Numbered from the stretch's first letter, positions 35,039 through 44,130 are shown. The stretch: 64,000 bases of DNA from Fimenecus sp963590415 (GCA_963590415.1 CAVAPB010000007.1:22225-86224), one strand, 5' to 3'. A program made the numbers and translations. The notes: a model not told the origin generated them from the letters alone.

Positions 35039-35344
35039 TCAAATCTTAATTCCTATTGCGTCGGCAATGTATTCCGCAACGGCATTTGCGCTCTGTCCGC
35101 TGCCGTCGGAATCGGGAATAACCGCCACAAGGGGTCTGCCTGCCTGTTTCAACTGAAAGATGTCGTCCTTGCACATCTTTTCAATCGATGCAGTAATAAA
35201 AACTATACCGATTTCCGGGTTCGTATAAACCTTTTTTATCTCGGCGGCGGCAGAAGTCGGGTTCTTGACGCGAACCGTCTCAACTCCGGCAAGGCGCATA
35301 CCGATAAGAGCGTCCGAACTGTCGGTAATAAGTAACATTTTCAT
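35039..35344 (-). CDS. atpF: V-type ATPase subunit F
   Basis: Rotor subunit that binds D. 101 residues, Rossmann-like fold: LLITDSSDALIGMRLAGVET at the start and EIGIVFITASIEKM in the middle, the usual F-subunit pattern. Between K and E, as in other clostridial operons. Confidence 0.9.
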   Translation of the reverse strand: MKMLLITDSSDALIGMRLAGVETVRVKNPTSAAAEIKKVYTNPEIGIVFITASIEKMCKDDIFQLKQAGRPLVAVIPDSDGSGQSANAVAEYIADAIGIKI

Positions 35345-35355
35345 TTTGTTTACCC

Positions 35356-35823
35356 TTATATTTTGTTAAGAATAAGAATTGAAATAACAACGCCGTAAAG
35401 AGCGATTGACTCACCCAAGGCAACGAAGATGATTGATTTACCGAATGACTTCGGGTTTTCCGCTGTAGCTGCGATAGCTGCGGGAGCACCTGCCGCAACG
35501 GCGATACCGCCGCCGATACCTGCAAGACCCGTAACAAGACCTGCAGCAAGAAGTCCGAGACCCTTTGAGTTGTCCGTAGCTGTCTGCTCGGTAGCTTCAA
35601 CGCTTGTTGCCGCTGCGTCACTTGTGCTTGCGGTATCTTCTGCCGCAAATACATTTACGCAAAGAACGGAAATGAGAACAACGAGAACAGCGAATACGGC
35701 GATGTTCATTTTAAGGGGCTTTTTGATTGATTTACCGCTGAAGCGGTTTTTAACTGCGATGAATGCCGTCGCAAAGAGAGCAACGGGAGCGAGTACCATT
35801 AAGATGTAAAACAATGTAGTCAT
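35356..35823 (-). CDS. atpK: V-type ATPase proteolipid subunit K
   Basis: Ion-translocating ring subunit. 155 residues. The C-terminal 70 residues are a classical c-type hairpin, GLVTGLAGIGGGIAVAAGAP and IIFVALGESIALYGVVIS, with the ion-carrying Glu138 followed by Ser139 and Tyr143. The N-terminal half has two helices (about 4-24 and 40-60), ends NVFAAED and is joined by a Ser/Thr/Ala linker; it does not look like a second c hairpin. Residues E-S-xxx-Y resemble Na-binding c-rings, but the usual helix-1 Gln is Val109. Ion unresolved. Confidence 0.9.
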   Translation of the reverse strand: MTTLFYILMVLAPVALFATAFIAVKNRFSGKSIKKPLKMNIAVFAVLVVLISVLCVNVFAAEDTASTSDAAATSVEATEQTATDNSKGLGLLAAGLVTGLAGIGGGIAVAAGAPAAIAATAENPKSFGKSIIFVALGESIALYGVVISILILNKI

Positions 35824-35842
35824 TTTTTATTCCTCCGAAAAA

Positions 35843-37783
35843 TTATTTGTTAACGCTTTTATTCAGCTTGAACGGCGTATAGGCAATGCCGCTGCCGTCA
35901 AAGAATCTTGAGAACATTTCGTAATATTCAAGTCTCAATGCCTGGATACCCGTGAGCAAGCCCTCAAGGGCAATTACAAGCACATTGCCGAGAACAATTA
36001 CAAAGATATTTTCACTGTCGCCCGCAAGGGAGAAAACAACCATCATCATACCTGCGTGGACAAGCACAAATGCGCCTACACGAAGGAACGAGACCGTGTT
36101 CGACAGATAAGAAAGGATGTATTCGAGAAGCTCGAACAAATTCTGAAGGATAAAGTCCGATACGCTCTCGGGCTTCCAATCGGGGTGCTTGTCGATAATT
36201 CCTATCGGGATTTCCTTGATAAACAACAGGAATGCGCACACACCGAGCAACGGAGCGCACACAGCCGACGGGATAGGCGACGGACCGCCCATAAAGCCGG
36301 AAGCCAAATTTACGCCGCAGAGATAAAGTATAAGACCGACAAGACCGTTCTGACTGAATATCGCCTCGCCTATATGCTTTCTCTTGATACAAGCATATAT
36401 GTTCATAACTATTGCGACAACCATAAGTCCTACGCCTATGGCTATTGCAAACAGCAGCACCGTATTGATGCTTTCCATAACCGACAGCGGCTTTCCGCTC
36501 CAGCCAAGCTTTTCATAAACAGGGTCAAGCGCTTCCTCAAAGCCGAACACACTGCCAAAGATAAAGCCGAAGATCATTGAGGAAATTCCGCACGGAACAA
36601 GTATCTTACCGAGTCCTGATTTTTTGAATTTCCACAGGCAGAAGCCGAGCACCGCAAGCACGAAGCCCTGACCGAGGTCGCCGAACATTATACCGAAAAG
36701 TACGGTGTATGTGATTGCGACAAACGCCGTAACATCTATATCCGTATACGACGGAGAGCCGTACATATCGACATAGAATTTATATGGCTCTATAAGTAAC
36801 GAAGACAGCTTGTTTCTCTTTTTATACTTGACGGGAACAACAACAGCGTCATCTTTCGGCGCGTCCTCGTATTCAACCTGAACGGATTTTATATCTTTCA
36901 GTGCCGCATCCAGCTTCCCCGTCTCGCTTTTCGGAACATATCCGACAAAAGCAAAGAATTTTTCGTTATGCAGAGCGTAACTTCTTAATTCATATACGGA
37001 GTTGAGATACATCATATTTGAATAGAGATAATTGAGATGCTCTTTCTCGCTTGAGAGGAAATCCGTAAGAGCTTTCTGCGTTTCGTCAAGAGTTGAGGTG
37101 ATTATCTCAATGCTCTTTGTACACTGCTCGATAACCTCGTCTACCGTTCCTGCCGCTCCGGGCACCGGAGTGGGCTCGAAAAACAGGAAAGCGAAAATTC
37201 CGTCGATTTCGTCAAGCTTGTCAACGGGAGCGAAGTATGCGCCCCAATAGTCCGTTTTATCCTCCGAGCACGGATAGAAGAAAACATAAGGATTATCCTT
37301 ATACACCGTGTTGAGCCTCTTGTAGCTCTCCTTGGGAAGATGTCCGAAGCGTACCTTTATGAATTCGCACTCGGCGATGTCGTCCAAATCGACATCAAGC
37401 CCCTTGAAGTGCTCATAGCTCTTGATACCCGCTTCGCAAACTGTTTTCTGTTCGTTGAGTGAATTTATTTTTTCGTTATAGTCTGCGATTTTCTTTTTAA
37501 CGGACCGTATGTACTCCTTATCCTCTTCACCGAGCTGCGTCATCTTTTTAAGCTCGACAAGCTCGGGCGTAATTCCGACGCTTGAAACAAGCTCCGTAAG
37601 CTCGGAAAGCTGTGCGGCGTAAGGATTTTCATCCGTGAACGGTATAAAGCCCATTTCCGCCGAGATATGCTTTGCCGCCTGCTCGGGGTGGAAGCATTCG
37701 CATTCGCAAAGCTTCTCACAGACCTCGGTCATACTCTCGAGAGAACCGCTGACTTTAACGAGTTCCATTTTTTCGATTGCCAT
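35843..37783 (-). CDS. atpI: V-type ATPase subunit I (a-subunit)
   Basis: Stator membrane subunit containing the ion half-channels. 646 residues: soluble N-terminal half with coiled coils (about 1-330), then seven to eight membrane helices starting at TAFVAITYTVLFGIMFGDLG, the most conserved motif, and ending with SFLRVGAFVLVHAGMMMV, which contains the key channel Arg near residue 565. Standard length. Confidence 0.95.
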   Translation of the reverse strand: MAIEKMELVKVSGSLESMTEVCEKLCECECFHPEQAAKHISAEMGFIPFTDENPYAAQLSELTELVSSVGITPELVELKKMTQLGEEDKEYIRSVKKKIADYNEKINSLNEQKTVCEAGIKSYEHFKGLDVDLDDIAECEFIKVRFGHLPKESYKRLNTVYKDNPYVFFYPCSEDKTDYWGAYFAPVDKLDEIDGIFAFLFFEPTPVPGAAGTVDEVIEQCTKSIEIITSTLDETQKALTDFLSSEKEHLNYLYSNMMYLNSVYELRSYALHNEKFFAFVGYVPKSETGKLDAALKDIKSVQVEYEDAPKDDAVVVPVKYKKRNKLSSLLIEPYKFYVDMYGSPSYTDIDVTAFVAITYTVLFGIMFGDLGQGFVLAVLGFCLWKFKKSGLGKILVPCGISSMIFGFIFGSVFGFEEALDPVYEKLGWSGKPLSVMESINTVLLFAIAIGVGLMVVAIVMNIYACIKRKHIGEAIFSQNGLVGLILYLCGVNLASGFMGGPSPIPSAVCAPLLGVCAFLLFIKEIPIGIIDKHPDWKPESVSDFILQNLFELLEYILSYLSNTVSFLRVGAFVLVHAGMMMVVFSLAGDSENIFVIVLGNVLVIALEGLLTGIQALRLEYYEMFSRFFDGSGIAYTPFKLNKSVNK

Positions 37784-37808
37784 TTTTATCTCCTTTCAAA
37801 AATTTTTC

Positions 37809-38852
37809 TCACTTTATGAGAAATTCCGATATAGATTCGGGCGACAGAGAGTAATCCACGCCCTCGGTAATCATAATTATATTCTTCGTTTCGTTTTCAA
37901 GTATTCCTATATAGCTGAACATAACAACCTCGGGAGCCGTTGAAAACAAAAGGTTTTTCCTGTTCATTGAAAGAGCCGCGCGGTGCGTACACTTTTCGAT
38001 ATTATCCTTCAAGCTTTCGTCCACGAATTTTCCGTAAACGGATTTTTTGAATATCTCAAACACTCCGTCGGTATCCGTACAGGAAAGCATACGGTCGATT
38101 TCATTTTTTGAAAACGCCGAATAGTTGGAATAAAACACCGTCTCATATGTACACGGCTGAGCGGGGAAATATTTCTTCATTCGGTATATGCTCTCAATCA
38201 TCTTGAAATCCGACTTTGCCATAAAGATTTTTGAAAGTCCCTTTTCCGCTTCGCCCTTGTATTCTTTTTTAACAAGCTTTGCGGCATTGTCGCAAAGATA
38301 ACGGTAAAGAGCGTTTTCAAGACCCGTTATGGTGAATTCCGCATTGGGATTTTTGAAAATGTCAAGTATATGCTGGTATTTAGTGCCCTCAAGCGCCGCA
38401 TAAAACTCATCAAAATCCGAGGCGGCTTCAAGCGCCGTTCTGTTGAGCTGAGAGTGCTTGTAATAAGCCTCGGGAGAGAAAAGCGAAAACTTTGAAATCG
38501 CTTTTGAATTAAGCCTGTCGGCGCACGAAAGAATGAGCGAAATATCGTAATTCAAAAAGATAAGCTCATTCATTTTCTGACCTATCGCCTTTTCAAACGA
38601 AGCGAGGGCGGCAATTCTTCCGTAATTATACTTGCGTATTTCAGTCTCAACTCTCGCCTTGGAAAACACCGTCGACGATGAAAGTGCCTGCGCCTCGGAA
38701 TAGGCGGTATCGGAACGAAGATACGAAACAACCTCGTTCACGCTGCGGCAGTTAATGAGCGAGGCGTAATCCTCGTCCGTTAAAAACCCCGCGCTCATTG
38801 CCCGAGCCTTTGCAAGTATCGCATTACCCGCAAGATTGGATATTTTACTCAT
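37809..38852 (-). CDS. atpC: V-type ATPase subunit C
   Basis: Connects rotor D/F to the proteolipid ring (V0d/AC39-like). 347 residues, helical. Seen: NAILAKARAMSAGFLTDEDY at the start and YDISLILSCADRLNSKAISK, in the pattern of clostridial C subunits. Position second in the operon agrees. Confidence 0.9.
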   Translation of the reverse strand: MSKISNLAGNAILAKARAMSAGFLTDEDYASLINCRSVNEVVSYLRSDTAYSEAQALSSSTVFSKARVETEIRKYNYGRIAALASFEKAIGQKMNELIFLNYDISLILSCADRLNSKAISKFSLFSPEAYYKHSQLNRTALEAASDFDEFYAALEGTKYQHILDIFKNPNAEFTITGLENALYRYLCDNAAKLVKKEYKGEAEKGLSKIFMAKSDFKMIESIYRMKKYFPAQPCTYETVFYSNYSAFSKNEIDRMLSCTDTDGVFEIFKKSVYGKFVDESLKDNIEKCTHRAALSMNRKNLLFSTAPEVVMFSYIGILENETKNIIMITEGVDYSLSPESISEFLIK

Positions 38853-38888
38853 CTTCTGCCTCCTTTCGACAAATTACCGCACCGAAAA

Positions 38889-39212
38889 TCAATCGGAAAT
38901 AACCGCATCGGCAATGTGCTTTTCCCAAGCGGCGTGCTCTCTCTCGTAAAGGGAATTGAGCTCCTGCTTTTTCTGCTCGGTGAAAGCTGTGATACGCTCC
39001 TTTTCCTTCTTTATTTCACTGTCGGCAAGTGCCTTTTCGTTTTCCGTCTGCGTCTGGGCTTTTTTGTCATATTTCGAATAAATTTCATCTTTGATTTTGG
39101 TAAGGCTTTCGTTGAGAGCTTCTCGCCCGTCAACCGCTTTTTGAACCTCAAGTCTTGACGCCTTATCGGTCTCAACTATAAGCTTCAATACATCTTTCAT
39201 AAAATATCTCAC
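38889..39212 (-). CDS. V-type ATPase subunit H/G-like (peripheral stalk)
   Basis: 107 residues, almost entirely charged coiled coil (KIDRASR-type stalk pattern with KDVLKLIVETDKASRLEVQK), expected to pair with subunit E. GTG 39212 has AAGGA six to ten bases upstream; an in-frame ATG at 39200 with weak GTGAG is the alternative and would remove four residues. First gene of the operon. Confidence 0.75.
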   Translation of the reverse strand: MRYFMKDVLKLIVETDKASRLEVQKAVDGREALNESLTKIKDEIYSKYDKKAQTQTENEKALADSEIKKEKERITAFTEQKKQELNSLYEREHAAWEKHIADAVISD

Positions 39213-39228
39213 TGCCTTTCCTTGTACA

Positions 39229-39246
39229 GGTTAGTCTGTAGTAACC
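39229..39246. promoter_or_regulatory. Imperfect GGTTA-N8-TAACC dyad in the ATPase leader
   Basis: GGTTAGTCTGTAGTAACC lies in the untranslated leader just before subunit H. It resembles the feo boxes but with GTAAC instead of CTAAC in one half, so function is uncertain. Confidence 0.25.
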
Positions 39247-39266
39247 GCATTCTTTCATTATGGTAT

Positions 39267-39294
39267 ATTATATTACAAATACAATTAAAAGCAA
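39267..39294 (-). promoter_or_regulatory. Promoter of the V-ATPase operon
   Basis: Minus strand TTGCTT (39289-39294), 16 bases, TATAAT (39267-39272). Confidence 0.6.
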
Positions 39295-39402
39295 GTGGAA
39301 TTTCAACTAAAAAAGCGTACCGAAAATAACCGATAATTTGTTCATTTTTATACTTTTGTCAATTTTCTTTGCAAATTGTTAATTTCCTGTTCACTTTTTT
39401 GA

Positions 39403-39431
39403 TTGTATTATTCTTCGGCGTGTGATAAAAT
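39403..39431 (+). promoter_or_regulatory. Promoter of the GH13 gene
   Basis: TTGTAT (39403-39408), 17 bases, TAAAAT (39426-39431); leader of about 40 bases. Confidence 0.55.
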
Positions 39432-39479
39432 GAAATCAGGTTATACATATAAAATATCTTTTATGCAGGATGTGATTTT

Positions 39480-41150
39480 ATGAACAACGGTTGGTACAAG
39501 GAAATGGCGGTTTACCAGATTTGGTGCAGAAGCTTCAAGGACGGTAACGGAGACGGCATAGGCGACCTTTACGGCGTGCTTGAAAAGCTCGACTACATAA
39601 AGAGCCTCGGCGTTGACGCCATCTGGTTTTCGCCCATCTACCCCTCCCCGCTTGCGGACTACGGCTATGACATTTCCGACTACAAGGACATCGCCGAGGA
39701 ATACGGCGGACTTGAAATGTTCAAAAAGGTTCTCGACGAGGCTCACAAGAGAGGACTTAAGGTCATAATGGACCTTGTTGTTAATCACACCTCCGACGAG
39801 CACGAGTGGTTCAAGGAGAGCAAAAAGGGTAAAGACAATCCTTATCACGACTATTATTTCTGGAGAAAAGGCAAGGGTAAAAACGGCAAAAAGCCGCCCA
39901 ACAACTGGCTTTCGACCTTTGAAGGCGGAGCGTGGGAGTATGTGCCCGAAATCGACGAATATTATCTCCATGTTTTTGCGAAAAAACAGCCCGACCTAAA
40001 CATGGATAACCCCAAGGTCCGTGAAGAGGTAAAATCAATTATGAGATTTTGGCTCGATATGGGCGTTGACGGCTTCCGTGAGGATGTTATCACATTCATT
40101 TCAAAGAAAGAGGGCTTGCCCAACGGCTTCCCGCTTCCGATTGCAACGGGAATTGAGCACTACAAAAAGGGTCCTCATATTCACGAATACTTAAAGGAAT
40201 TCCGCCACGATGTCATTGACAAGTACGACTGCTTCGTTGTCGGCGAGTCTCCGATGTCAAATTCCAAGGACTGCATTGAGTTCACGGCGGGCGACGATCC
40301 CGAGCTTGATATGATGATAGGCTTCGATCATATGCAGGCGGACTGCTTTATGACCGATACGATAGCAACGCCTTTCAACCTGCGCAAGCTCAAAAAAGCC
40401 TTTACGCACTGGCAAAAGGACCTTTACGGTGTTGCGTGGAACGCACTTTATCTTGAAAACCACGACCATCCGAGGATAATCAGCCGCTACGGCAACGAAA
40501 AGTTCAGAAGAGAGAGCGGCACAATGCTTGCGACAGCCTGCTTTATGCAGTCGGGCACGCCGTTTATCTATCAGGGTCAGGAAATCGGTATGCTCAACAA
40601 CCATCTTGACGACATAAATCAGTTCAAGGATGTTGTTACATTTAACAATCAGAAGCTTTTTGCAAAATTCGGCATAAAGGGCAAGCGTTATCTTGACATT
40701 GCCAACAAGACGAGCCGTGAGAATTCCCGTACTCCCGTTCAGTGGGATTCAAGCAAATATGCAGGCTTCTCGACCGCAGAGCCTTGGTTCGGCGTAAACC
40801 CGAATTACAGGGAAATAAATGTGGAAAACGAGGAAAAAGACCCCAACTCAATCCTCAACTTCTACCGTAAACTCTTAAAAGTAAGAAAAGAAAACAAGAT
40901 TATCATTTACGGCGATTATAAGGAGCATTTCCCCGACAGCGATGTAATCTACTGCTATGAGCGCAATTACGAGGGCAAGCGTGCGCTTGTTGTCTGCTCG
41001 TTCTCGGACGAAACCTTTACCTTCCACGCACCCGAGGAATTCGATTTGACAAAAGGTAAGATAATCCTTTGCAACTACGAAAACCCCGAATCAAAACGGG
41101 GCGTATGTGCGCTTCGTCCGTATGAGGCAAGAGTGTATCTTTATGAGTAA
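39480..41150 (+). CDS. malL: Alpha-glucosidase / oligo-1,6-glucosidase, GH13
   Basis: Cytoplasmic hydrolase of short alpha-glucosides. 556 residues, standard. Seen: YQIWCRSFKDGNGDGIGDL calcium-loop start, MDLVVNHTSDEH, GVDGFREDVITF with the nucleophile Asp, FVVGESPMSN with the acid/base Glu, and LENHDHPRIISRYG with the third carboxylate; most relatives have NHDQPR, here NHDHPR. YQGQEIGM follows. No transporter or regulator adjacent, so whether isomaltose, sucrose or trehalose-6-phosphate is cleaved is open. Its end overlaps ybaK by eight bases. Confidence 0.92.
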   Translation: MNNGWYKEMAVYQIWCRSFKDGNGDGIGDLYGVLEKLDYIKSLGVDAIWFSPIYPSPLADYGYDISDYKDIAEEYGGLEMFKKVLDEAHKRGLKVIMDLVVNHTSDEHEWFKESKKGKDNPYHDYYFWRKGKGKNGKKPPNNWLSTFEGGAWEYVPEIDEYYLHVFAKKQPDLNMDNPKVREEVKSIMRFWLDMGVDGFREDVITFISKKEGLPNGFPLPIATGIEHYKKGPHIHEYLKEFRHDVIDKYDCFVVGESPMSNSKDCIEFTAGDDPELDMMIGFDHMQADCFMTDTIATPFNLRKLKKAFTHWQKDLYGVAWNALYLENHDHPRIISRYGNEKFRRESGTMLATACFMQSGTPFIYQGQEIGMLNNHLDDINQFKDVVTFNNQKLFAKFGIKGKRYLDIANKTSRENSRTPVQWDSSKYAGFSTAEPWFGVNPNYREINVENEEKDPNSILNFYRKLLKVRKENKIIIYGDYKEHFPDSDVIYCYERNYEGKRALVVCSFSDETFTFHAPEEFDLTKGKIILCNYENPESKRGVCALRPYEARVYLYE

Positions 41151-41634
41151 AAAAGAGATTAAAACAAACGTAATGCGTATTCTCGACAGGGAGAAGGTCG
41201 ATTACACCCCGCATTTTTATGAGCATGAGGAGGGCGTTGCCGTTGACGGCGTAAGCGTTGCGAAAATGCTCTCACAGGACCCCGAAAGGGTGTTCAAGAC
41301 CCTTGTGTTACAGGGAAAGTCGAAAAACTTTTATGTGTTTGTAATCCCCGTTGAAAAGGAACTCGACCTAAAGCTCTGTGCGGCGGCGGTCGGCGAAAAA
41401 TCGGTCGAGATGATACATGTAAAGGACATCAACAAAATAACGGGATATATAAGAGGCGGTTGCAGTCCCGTCGGAATGAAAAAGCAGTTTGCGACCGTGC
41501 TTGACTCCTCTGCCGAGGATAAGGAAACCGTTACCGTAAGCGGCGGAAAAATCGGCACGCAGGTCGAGCTATCCCCGTCGGAGCTTTTACGGCTCACTCA
41601 CGCAAAATACGCCGATATTACAACAAAACAGTAA
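41143..41634 (+). CDS. ybaK: Cys-tRNA(Pro)/Cys-tRNA(Cys) deacylase YbaK/EbsC
   Basis: Trans-editing enzyme that hydrolyses mischarged Cys-tRNA(Pro). 163 residues from ATG 41143, inside the last codons of the GH13 gene; a frame from 41107 exists but extends the protein unnaturally. Seen: RVFKTLVLQGKSKNFYVFVI with the catalytic Lys, and GYIRGGCSPVGMKKQ, the family signature. Overlap indicates translational coupling without evident metabolic link. Confidence 0.93.
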   Translation: MSKKEIKTNVMRILDREKVDYTPHFYEHEEGVAVDGVSVAKMLSQDPERVFKTLVLQGKSKNFYVFVIPVEKELDLKLCAAAVGEKSVEMIHVKDINKITGYIRGGCSPVGMKKQFATVLDSSAEDKETVTVSGGKIGTQVELSPSELLRLTHAKYADITTKQ

Positions 41635-41640
41635 CAGCAA

Positions 41641-41677
41641 AAAAGCAACGGAAAACCAAATCTTTCCATTGCTTTTA
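41641..41677. terminator. Bidirectional terminator between ybaK and yebC
   Basis: AAAAGCAACGGAAA pairs with TTTCCATTGCTTTT (one mismatch), with A- and T-runs on either side. Confidence 0.8.
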
Positions 41678-41702
41678 ATTTTCTTAACATTTCTTCGGCT
41701 TA

Positions 41703-42443
41703 TCAGCCCTCGTAATCGTCCTCGTTTTCCCAGTTATGGAAAACCTCCTGAATGTCGTCGTTATCATCGAACATTTCAAGCATTCTTCCCATATTTGTGA
41801 TGTCGTCGGGATTGTCAAGTCTTGTGTAGGTTGACGGCACATACTCGACTTCAGCCGACAGGAAGGTATATCCCTTAGCTTCAAGGTCGTCTCTTATAGC
41901 ACCCATATCGTTGGGCTCGGTGCGAACATCAAAGACCTCGCCGTCCGTGATAAAGTCAACGGCACCCGCTTCAAGAGCGTCCTCCATAAGCTTGTCCTCG
42001 TCAACACCCTCTTTGTCGATTATGATAACGCCCTGGCGAGTGAACATAAACGAAACGCAGCCCGACTGACCCATATTTCCGCCGAACTTGTCAAAGTAAT
42101 GGCGGACATCGCCTGCGGTGCGGTTTCTGTTATCGGTAAGCGCCTCAACGATAACCGCAATGCCCGACGGACCGTAGCCCTCGTATGTAATGCTCTCGAA
42201 ATTATCGGTATTACCGTCGCCGGCAGCCTTTTTAATAATTCTGTCGATATTGTCGTTGGGAACATTTGCCGCCTTTGCCTTTGCGATAATGTCCTTTAAT
42301 TTGGAATTGCCCGCAGGGTCGGGACCTCCCTCTCGAACCGCAACTGCGATTTCTCTGCCGATTTTGGTAAATACTTTCGCTCTTGCGTTATCTGTCTTCT
42401 CTTTTTTTCGTTTGATGGTACTCCATTTTGAGTGTCCTGACAC
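41703..42443 (-). CDS. yebC: YebC/PmpR family protein
   Basis: 246 residues. YebC-family proteins bind DNA or help ribosomes at proline-rich stretches. Seen: SGHSKWSTIKRKKEKTDNAR at the start, GGPDPAGNSKLKDIIAKAK, FDKFGGNMGQSGCVSFMF. GTG 42443 was chosen because the family starts at the GHSKW segment and AAGGGTGA lies six bases upstream; another GTG nine bases earlier falls inside that ribosome site. Own promoter at 42477-42505. Confidence 0.95.
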   Translation of the reverse strand: MSGHSKWSTIKRKKEKTDNARAKVFTKIGREIAVAVREGGPDPAGNSKLKDIIAKAKAANVPNDNIDRIIKKAAGDGNTDNFESITYEGYGPSGIAVIVEALTDNRNRTAGDVRHYFDKFGGNMGQSGCVSFMFTRQGVIIIDKEGVDEDKLMEDALEAGAVDFITDGEVFDVRTEPNDMGAIRDDLEAKGYTFLSAEVEYVPSTYTRLDNPDDITNMGRMLEMFDDNDDIQEVFHNWENEDDYEG

Positions 42444-42476
42444 AAAAATCACCCTTTACATATATTTACGCAAAAC

Positions 42477-42505
42477 ATTTTATCACAGTCGAGCGCTTTT
42501 ATCAA
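42477..42505 (-). promoter_or_regulatory. Promoter of yebC
   Basis: Minus strand TTGATA (42500-42505), 17 bases, TAAAAT (42477-42482). Confidence 0.6.
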
Positions 42506-42516
42506 GTTTTTTATAA

Positions 42517-42545
42517 TTTACAATCAGGTTTATTTATGTTAAAAT
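42517..42545 (+). promoter_or_regulatory. Promoter of the trmN6-like gene (near-leaderless)
   Basis: TTTACA (42517-42522), 17 bases, TAAAAT (42540-42545). The expected transcript start at about 42552 is within two bases of the ATG at 42554, and no Shine-Dalgarno is present. Confidence 0.55.
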
Positions 42546-42553
42546 AAAGCGTT

Positions 42554-43300
42554 ATGAAAAACACAGAGCTTTTTGAAAACGAACACATCGAAACACTCGG
42601 CAACGGCATCGGGGTCATTGTATCCGAAGAGCATACCTTCGGCACCGATGCGATGTTGCTTGCCTATTTCGCAAACGCAAAGCGAAACGACATTGCGTGC
42701 GACCTCGGAACGGGCTGCGGAATAATCCCCCTGCTGTGGAAGCGTGACGGCAACTGTAAAACGGTTTACGGCGTGGAAATTCAGGAAAAAGGTTACTCGC
42801 AATTTTTAAGAAGCGTTGAAGCGGACTCGCTCTCTGACAGCGTTTTCCCGATAAATTCCGATTTGAAGCTGTTAAAGGGTAAACTGCCTCAGGGTGCATT
42901 TGACCTTGTTACGATGAATCCGCCCTATAAAAAGGAAAACGCGGGAATAAAGAGCGAAAAGGAAAACGAGAAAATCGCAAGACACGAAACGCGTTGCAAC
43001 ATTGACGACATCTGCGTCGCAGCGGCATCTCTTTTGAAATTCGGAGGACGGTTCTGCCTTTGCATACGCCCCGAGCGGATGTTTGAAACAATGAAAAGTA
43101 TGTCAGACCATAAGCTTGAACCCAAAAGGCTGCGCCTTGTTACAAGCCGTGACGGGGAAAAGCCTTGGCTCTGCCTTATTGAAGCGAGGCTTGGCGGAAA
43201 AAGCGGACTTACGGTTGAGAAAAATTTTGTCTTATATGACAGCAACAATAAATACACTGATGAAATGGACGGGTTATTGGTCCTTTACAGGGAGGAATGA
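42554..43300 (+). CDS. tRNA1(Val) adenine-37 N6-methyltransferase-like (TrmN6/YfiC family)
   Basis: SAM-dependent methyltransferase, 248 residues. Seen: EHTFGTDAMLLAYFANAK, motif I DLGTGCGIIPLLW near residue 56, and motif IV VTMNPPYKKE near residue 120, the NPPY signature of N6-adenine methyltransferases. Ends with its stop overlapping the region of the rsmI start, as is common for this pair in Firmicutes (yabB-yabC). The missing ribosome site and the promoter position suggest leaderless translation. Confidence 0.87.
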   Translation: MKNTELFENEHIETLGNGIGVIVSEEHTFGTDAMLLAYFANAKRNDIACDLGTGCGIIPLLWKRDGNCKTVYGVEIQEKGYSQFLRSVEADSLSDSVFPINSDLKLLKGKLPQGAFDLVTMNPPYKKENAGIKSEKENEKIARHETRCNIDDICVAAASLLKFGGRFCLCIRPERMFETMKSMSDHKLEPKRLRLVTSRDGEKPWLCLIEARLGGKSGLTVEKNFVLYDSNNKYTDEMDGLLVLYREE

Positions 43301-43302
43301 AG

Positions 43303-44130
43303 ATGTCGGGAAAGCTTTATGTTGTCGGAACTCCGATAGGAAATCTTTCGGATTTTTCCCCGAGAGCCGTTGAAACGCTTGCCTCGGTTGACTTCATTGC
43401 CGCAGAGGACACAAGGGTTACGCTGAAGCTCTTAAATCATTTTGATATAAAGAAGCCTATGGTAAGCTACTTTGAACATAACCGCAGGGAGCGCGGAGAG
43501 GTTATCCTCGAAAGAATAAAGTCCGGCGAAAACTGCGCCATTGTAACAGACGCGGGTATGCCGGCTATTTCAGACCCCGGAGAGGATTTAGTCGATTTAT
43601 GTCTATTGCACGGAATAGCCGTCGAATCCGTACCGGGTCCCACTGCCTTTGCAACCGCAGTCGCAATGTCGGGACTGCCGAGCGGACGGTTTACTTTTGA
43701 GGGCTTTTTAAGCGTAAACAAGCCGAGCCGCAGGGAGCATCTGGAGGAAATTGTGTCGGAGCGCCGCACTATGGTCTTTTACGAAGCTCCGCACAAGCTT
43801 GCCGCAACGCTCAAGGACCTGTATAAATATCTCGGAGACAGGCGGATAGCTCTTATAAAGGAGCTTACAAAAATTCACGAAACGGTGGAGCGCACAACGC
43901 TTTCGGCGGCGTGTGAAAAATATTCGCAGCAGGTGCCGAAGGGCGAATTTGTAATAGTAATTGAGGGCTCAACGGAGCCGAAGCAAAAGGAAGTAAGCCT
44001 TGAAAATGCTGTTTCGCTTGCAAAAAAGCTTGTTGAGAGCGGAATGGCAATCAACGACGCCGCAAAGGAAACGGCAAAGGAAACGAAGCTTAAAAAGGGC
44101 GACATTTATAAAGCCCTGTTGGGAGAATGA
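43303..44130 (+). CDS. rsmI: 16S rRNA (cytidine-1402-2'-O)-methyltransferase
   Basis: Tetrapyrrole-methylase-fold enzyme methylating C1402 of 16S rRNA. 275 residues. Seen: KLYVVGTPIGNLSDFSPRAV, AAEDTRVTLKLLNHF, VTDAGMPAISDPGEDLV and PGPTAFATAVAMSGLP. ATG 43303 is preferred to ATG 43297 because GGAGG is then seven rather than one base upstream. Coupled to the trmN6-like gene upstream and to a membrane protein gene downstream. Confidence 0.95.
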   Translation: MSGKLYVVGTPIGNLSDFSPRAVETLASVDFIAAEDTRVTLKLLNHFDIKKPMVSYFEHNRRERGEVILERIKSGENCAIVTDAGMPAISDPGEDLVDLCLLHGIAVESVPGPTAFATAVAMSGLPSGRFTFEGFLSVNKPSRREHLEEIVSERRTMVFYEAPHKLAATLKDLYKYLGDRRIALIKELTKIHETVERTTLSAACEKYSQQVPKGEFVIVIEGSTEPKQKEVSLENAVSLAKKLVESGMAINDAAKETAKETKLKKGDIYKALLGE

